A stretch of DNA of 7,291 nucleotides, from the NCBI GenBank assembly GCA_038237235.1, contig JBBRYW010000162.1, positions 1 to 7,291 on the forward strand. Reading direction: 5' to 3'. Under the pieces are notes generated by a model, which was not told the DNA's origin, did not search any database, and saw only the letters and a program-made list of their open reading frames with translations. Of this stretch, positions 6,698 through 7,291 are shown piece after piece (within the stretch, counting starts at the first letter, position 1; the number at the start of each line of letters is the position of its first letter). A program made the translations under genes and the position numbers. The stretch is from JBBRYW01 sp038237235. Lineage in GTDB: Bacteria > Actinomycetota > Thermoleophilia > Gaiellales > Gaiellaceae.

Positions 6698-7291
6698 ATG
6701 GGGACTTGCGTCCTCCGAGTGGCTTTGCGACCGTGGTCGTCGAGCAACGTGCGCCGCCTCGCCACCGCATCCATAGCCGCTCTCGCGCTTCCCGGTATCG
6801 CCTCGGCGACTCCACCGCTCTTCGTCGCCCGCGATCTGCCGATCCACGGCCGCACGCTTGCTGCTAGCCGCCCGCCGATTCGCTTCGATCTCGTCGGCCT
6901 GCACTGGCAGGGCCGGGGGACCGTTCGCTTCCGCACGCACTCCCTCGGAGGGCACTGGAGCGCCTGGCAGCGGGGTGCTCCCGAGGCGGAGGATCAGCCA
7001 GACCGGGGCAGTGCCGAGGCGCGCCGCCGTCAGGGCTGGCGGCTCGGCAACCCCTACTGGGCGGGCCTGTCGGACCGAATCGAGTATCGCGTCTCCCCCG
7101 GGATTCGCCGCCTCCGGGGGAACTACGTTCGCAGCGGGGCGGTGGACGTCCCGCTGCGGGCGGCCTCCGTAGCCTCCTCGCCGGCGATCATGACGCGCTC
7201 CACGTGGGGCGCCGTCGAGTCGATTCGGCGCAATCACCCCGAATACGCGACTTCACTGCGCCTCGCGGTCGTCCACCACACGGCTGGCTCG
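6698..7291 (+). CDS. Secreted N-acetylmuramoyl-L-alanine amidase (PGRP/Amidase_2 type), 5' part
   Basis: The frame is open from the ATG at 6698 to the window end (198 codons), so the 3' part is missing. It encodes an exported peptidoglycan hydrolase expected to cut the MurNAc to L-alanine bond. A signal peptide is visible (VRRLATASIAALALPGIASA, residues 18-37, AxA-type cleavage after ASA). Residues about 60-155 form a tryptophan- and arginine-rich region (FDLVGLHWQG, GHWSAWQ, NPYWAG, IEYRV) of the sort that precedes the catalytic domain in actinobacterial secreted amidases; its role is not established to my knowledge. The catalytic domain starts at MTRSTWGA (165-172) and reaches VVHHTAGS (191-198), where the histidine pair includes the expected first zinc ligand. 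The other ligands lie beyond the window. No Shine-Dalgarno sequence precedes the ATG. The GTG at 6749 is an alternative start giving a shorter, more standard signal peptide. The gene is divergent from nfeD. Confidence 0.88.
   Translation, partial: MGTCVLRVALRPWSSSNVRRLATASIAALALPGIASATPPLFVARDLPIHGRTLAASRPPIRFDLVGLHWQGRGTVRFRTHSLGGHWSAWQRGAPEAEDQPDRGSAEARRRQGWRLGNPYWAGLSDRIEYRVSPGIRRLRGNYVRSGAVDVPLRAASVASSPAIMTRSTWGAVESIRRNHPEYATSLRLAVVHHTAGS

Noticed and set aside
7065..7075. GCCTGTCGGAC resembles the arm of the intergenic palindrome.
   Set aside because: It lacks one base of the arm, has no inverted partner nearby, and lies within conserved coding sequence of the amidase. A chance match is the simpler reading.
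6671..7237. Upstream extension of the nfeD frame by 189 codons.
   Set aside because: It runs antisense through the amidase gene, has no NfeD homology, and would bury the signal peptide inside the protein. The GTG at 6670 fits the family.

Overview
This window is ordinary high-GC bacterial chromosome, roughly two thirds G+C by eye. It is most likely from an actinobacterium, and my best guess is a Thermoleophilia-like lineage. That placement is inference. It rests on the GyrB C-terminus, which ends almost like mycobacterial GyrB (NARDVRFLDV), on frequent GTG starts, and on a secreted amidase with a non-catalytic leader region of a kind I associate with actinobacterial cell-wall amidases. No tRNA, rRNA, CRISPR array, insertion sequence or phage gene was seen.

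Layout. (1) Positions 2-1009, plus strand: the 3' part of gyrB, cut by the window start. (2) 1010-1125: an intergenic gap almost filled by an 84-bp nested palindrome (1025-1108). (3) 1126-3648, plus: complete gyrA. (4) 3645-6670, minus: a three-gene set converging on gyrA and transcribed in the order nfeD-type membrane protease, slipin (SPFH protein), galT-type uridylyltransferase. (5) 6671-6697: a 27-bp divergent promoter region. (6) 6698-7291, plus: the 5' part of a secreted N-acetylmuramoyl-L-alanine amidase, cut by the window end.

How the genes work together. GyrB and GyrA form DNA gyrase (A2B2); a gyrB-gyrA pair often lies near the replication origin. The long-form NfeD protease and the slipin are a known membrane partnership: the protease is thought to clip the C-terminal part of the stomatin homologue. 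galT follows the slipin with a 4-base stop/start overlap, so it is probably translationally coupled to it, although a Leloir-pathway enzyme has no obvious link to NfeD and slipin. The divergent amidase acts on peptidoglycan.

The points most worth a second look are the nested palindrome directly before the gyrA start, the apparent CTG start of galT inside CTGA, an E. coli-type insertion in an otherwise actinobacterial-looking GyrB, and the two apparently leaderless divergent starts. I found no clear sign of an undescribed multi-gene system; the genes belong to known families and the oddities are in their control signals and junctions.
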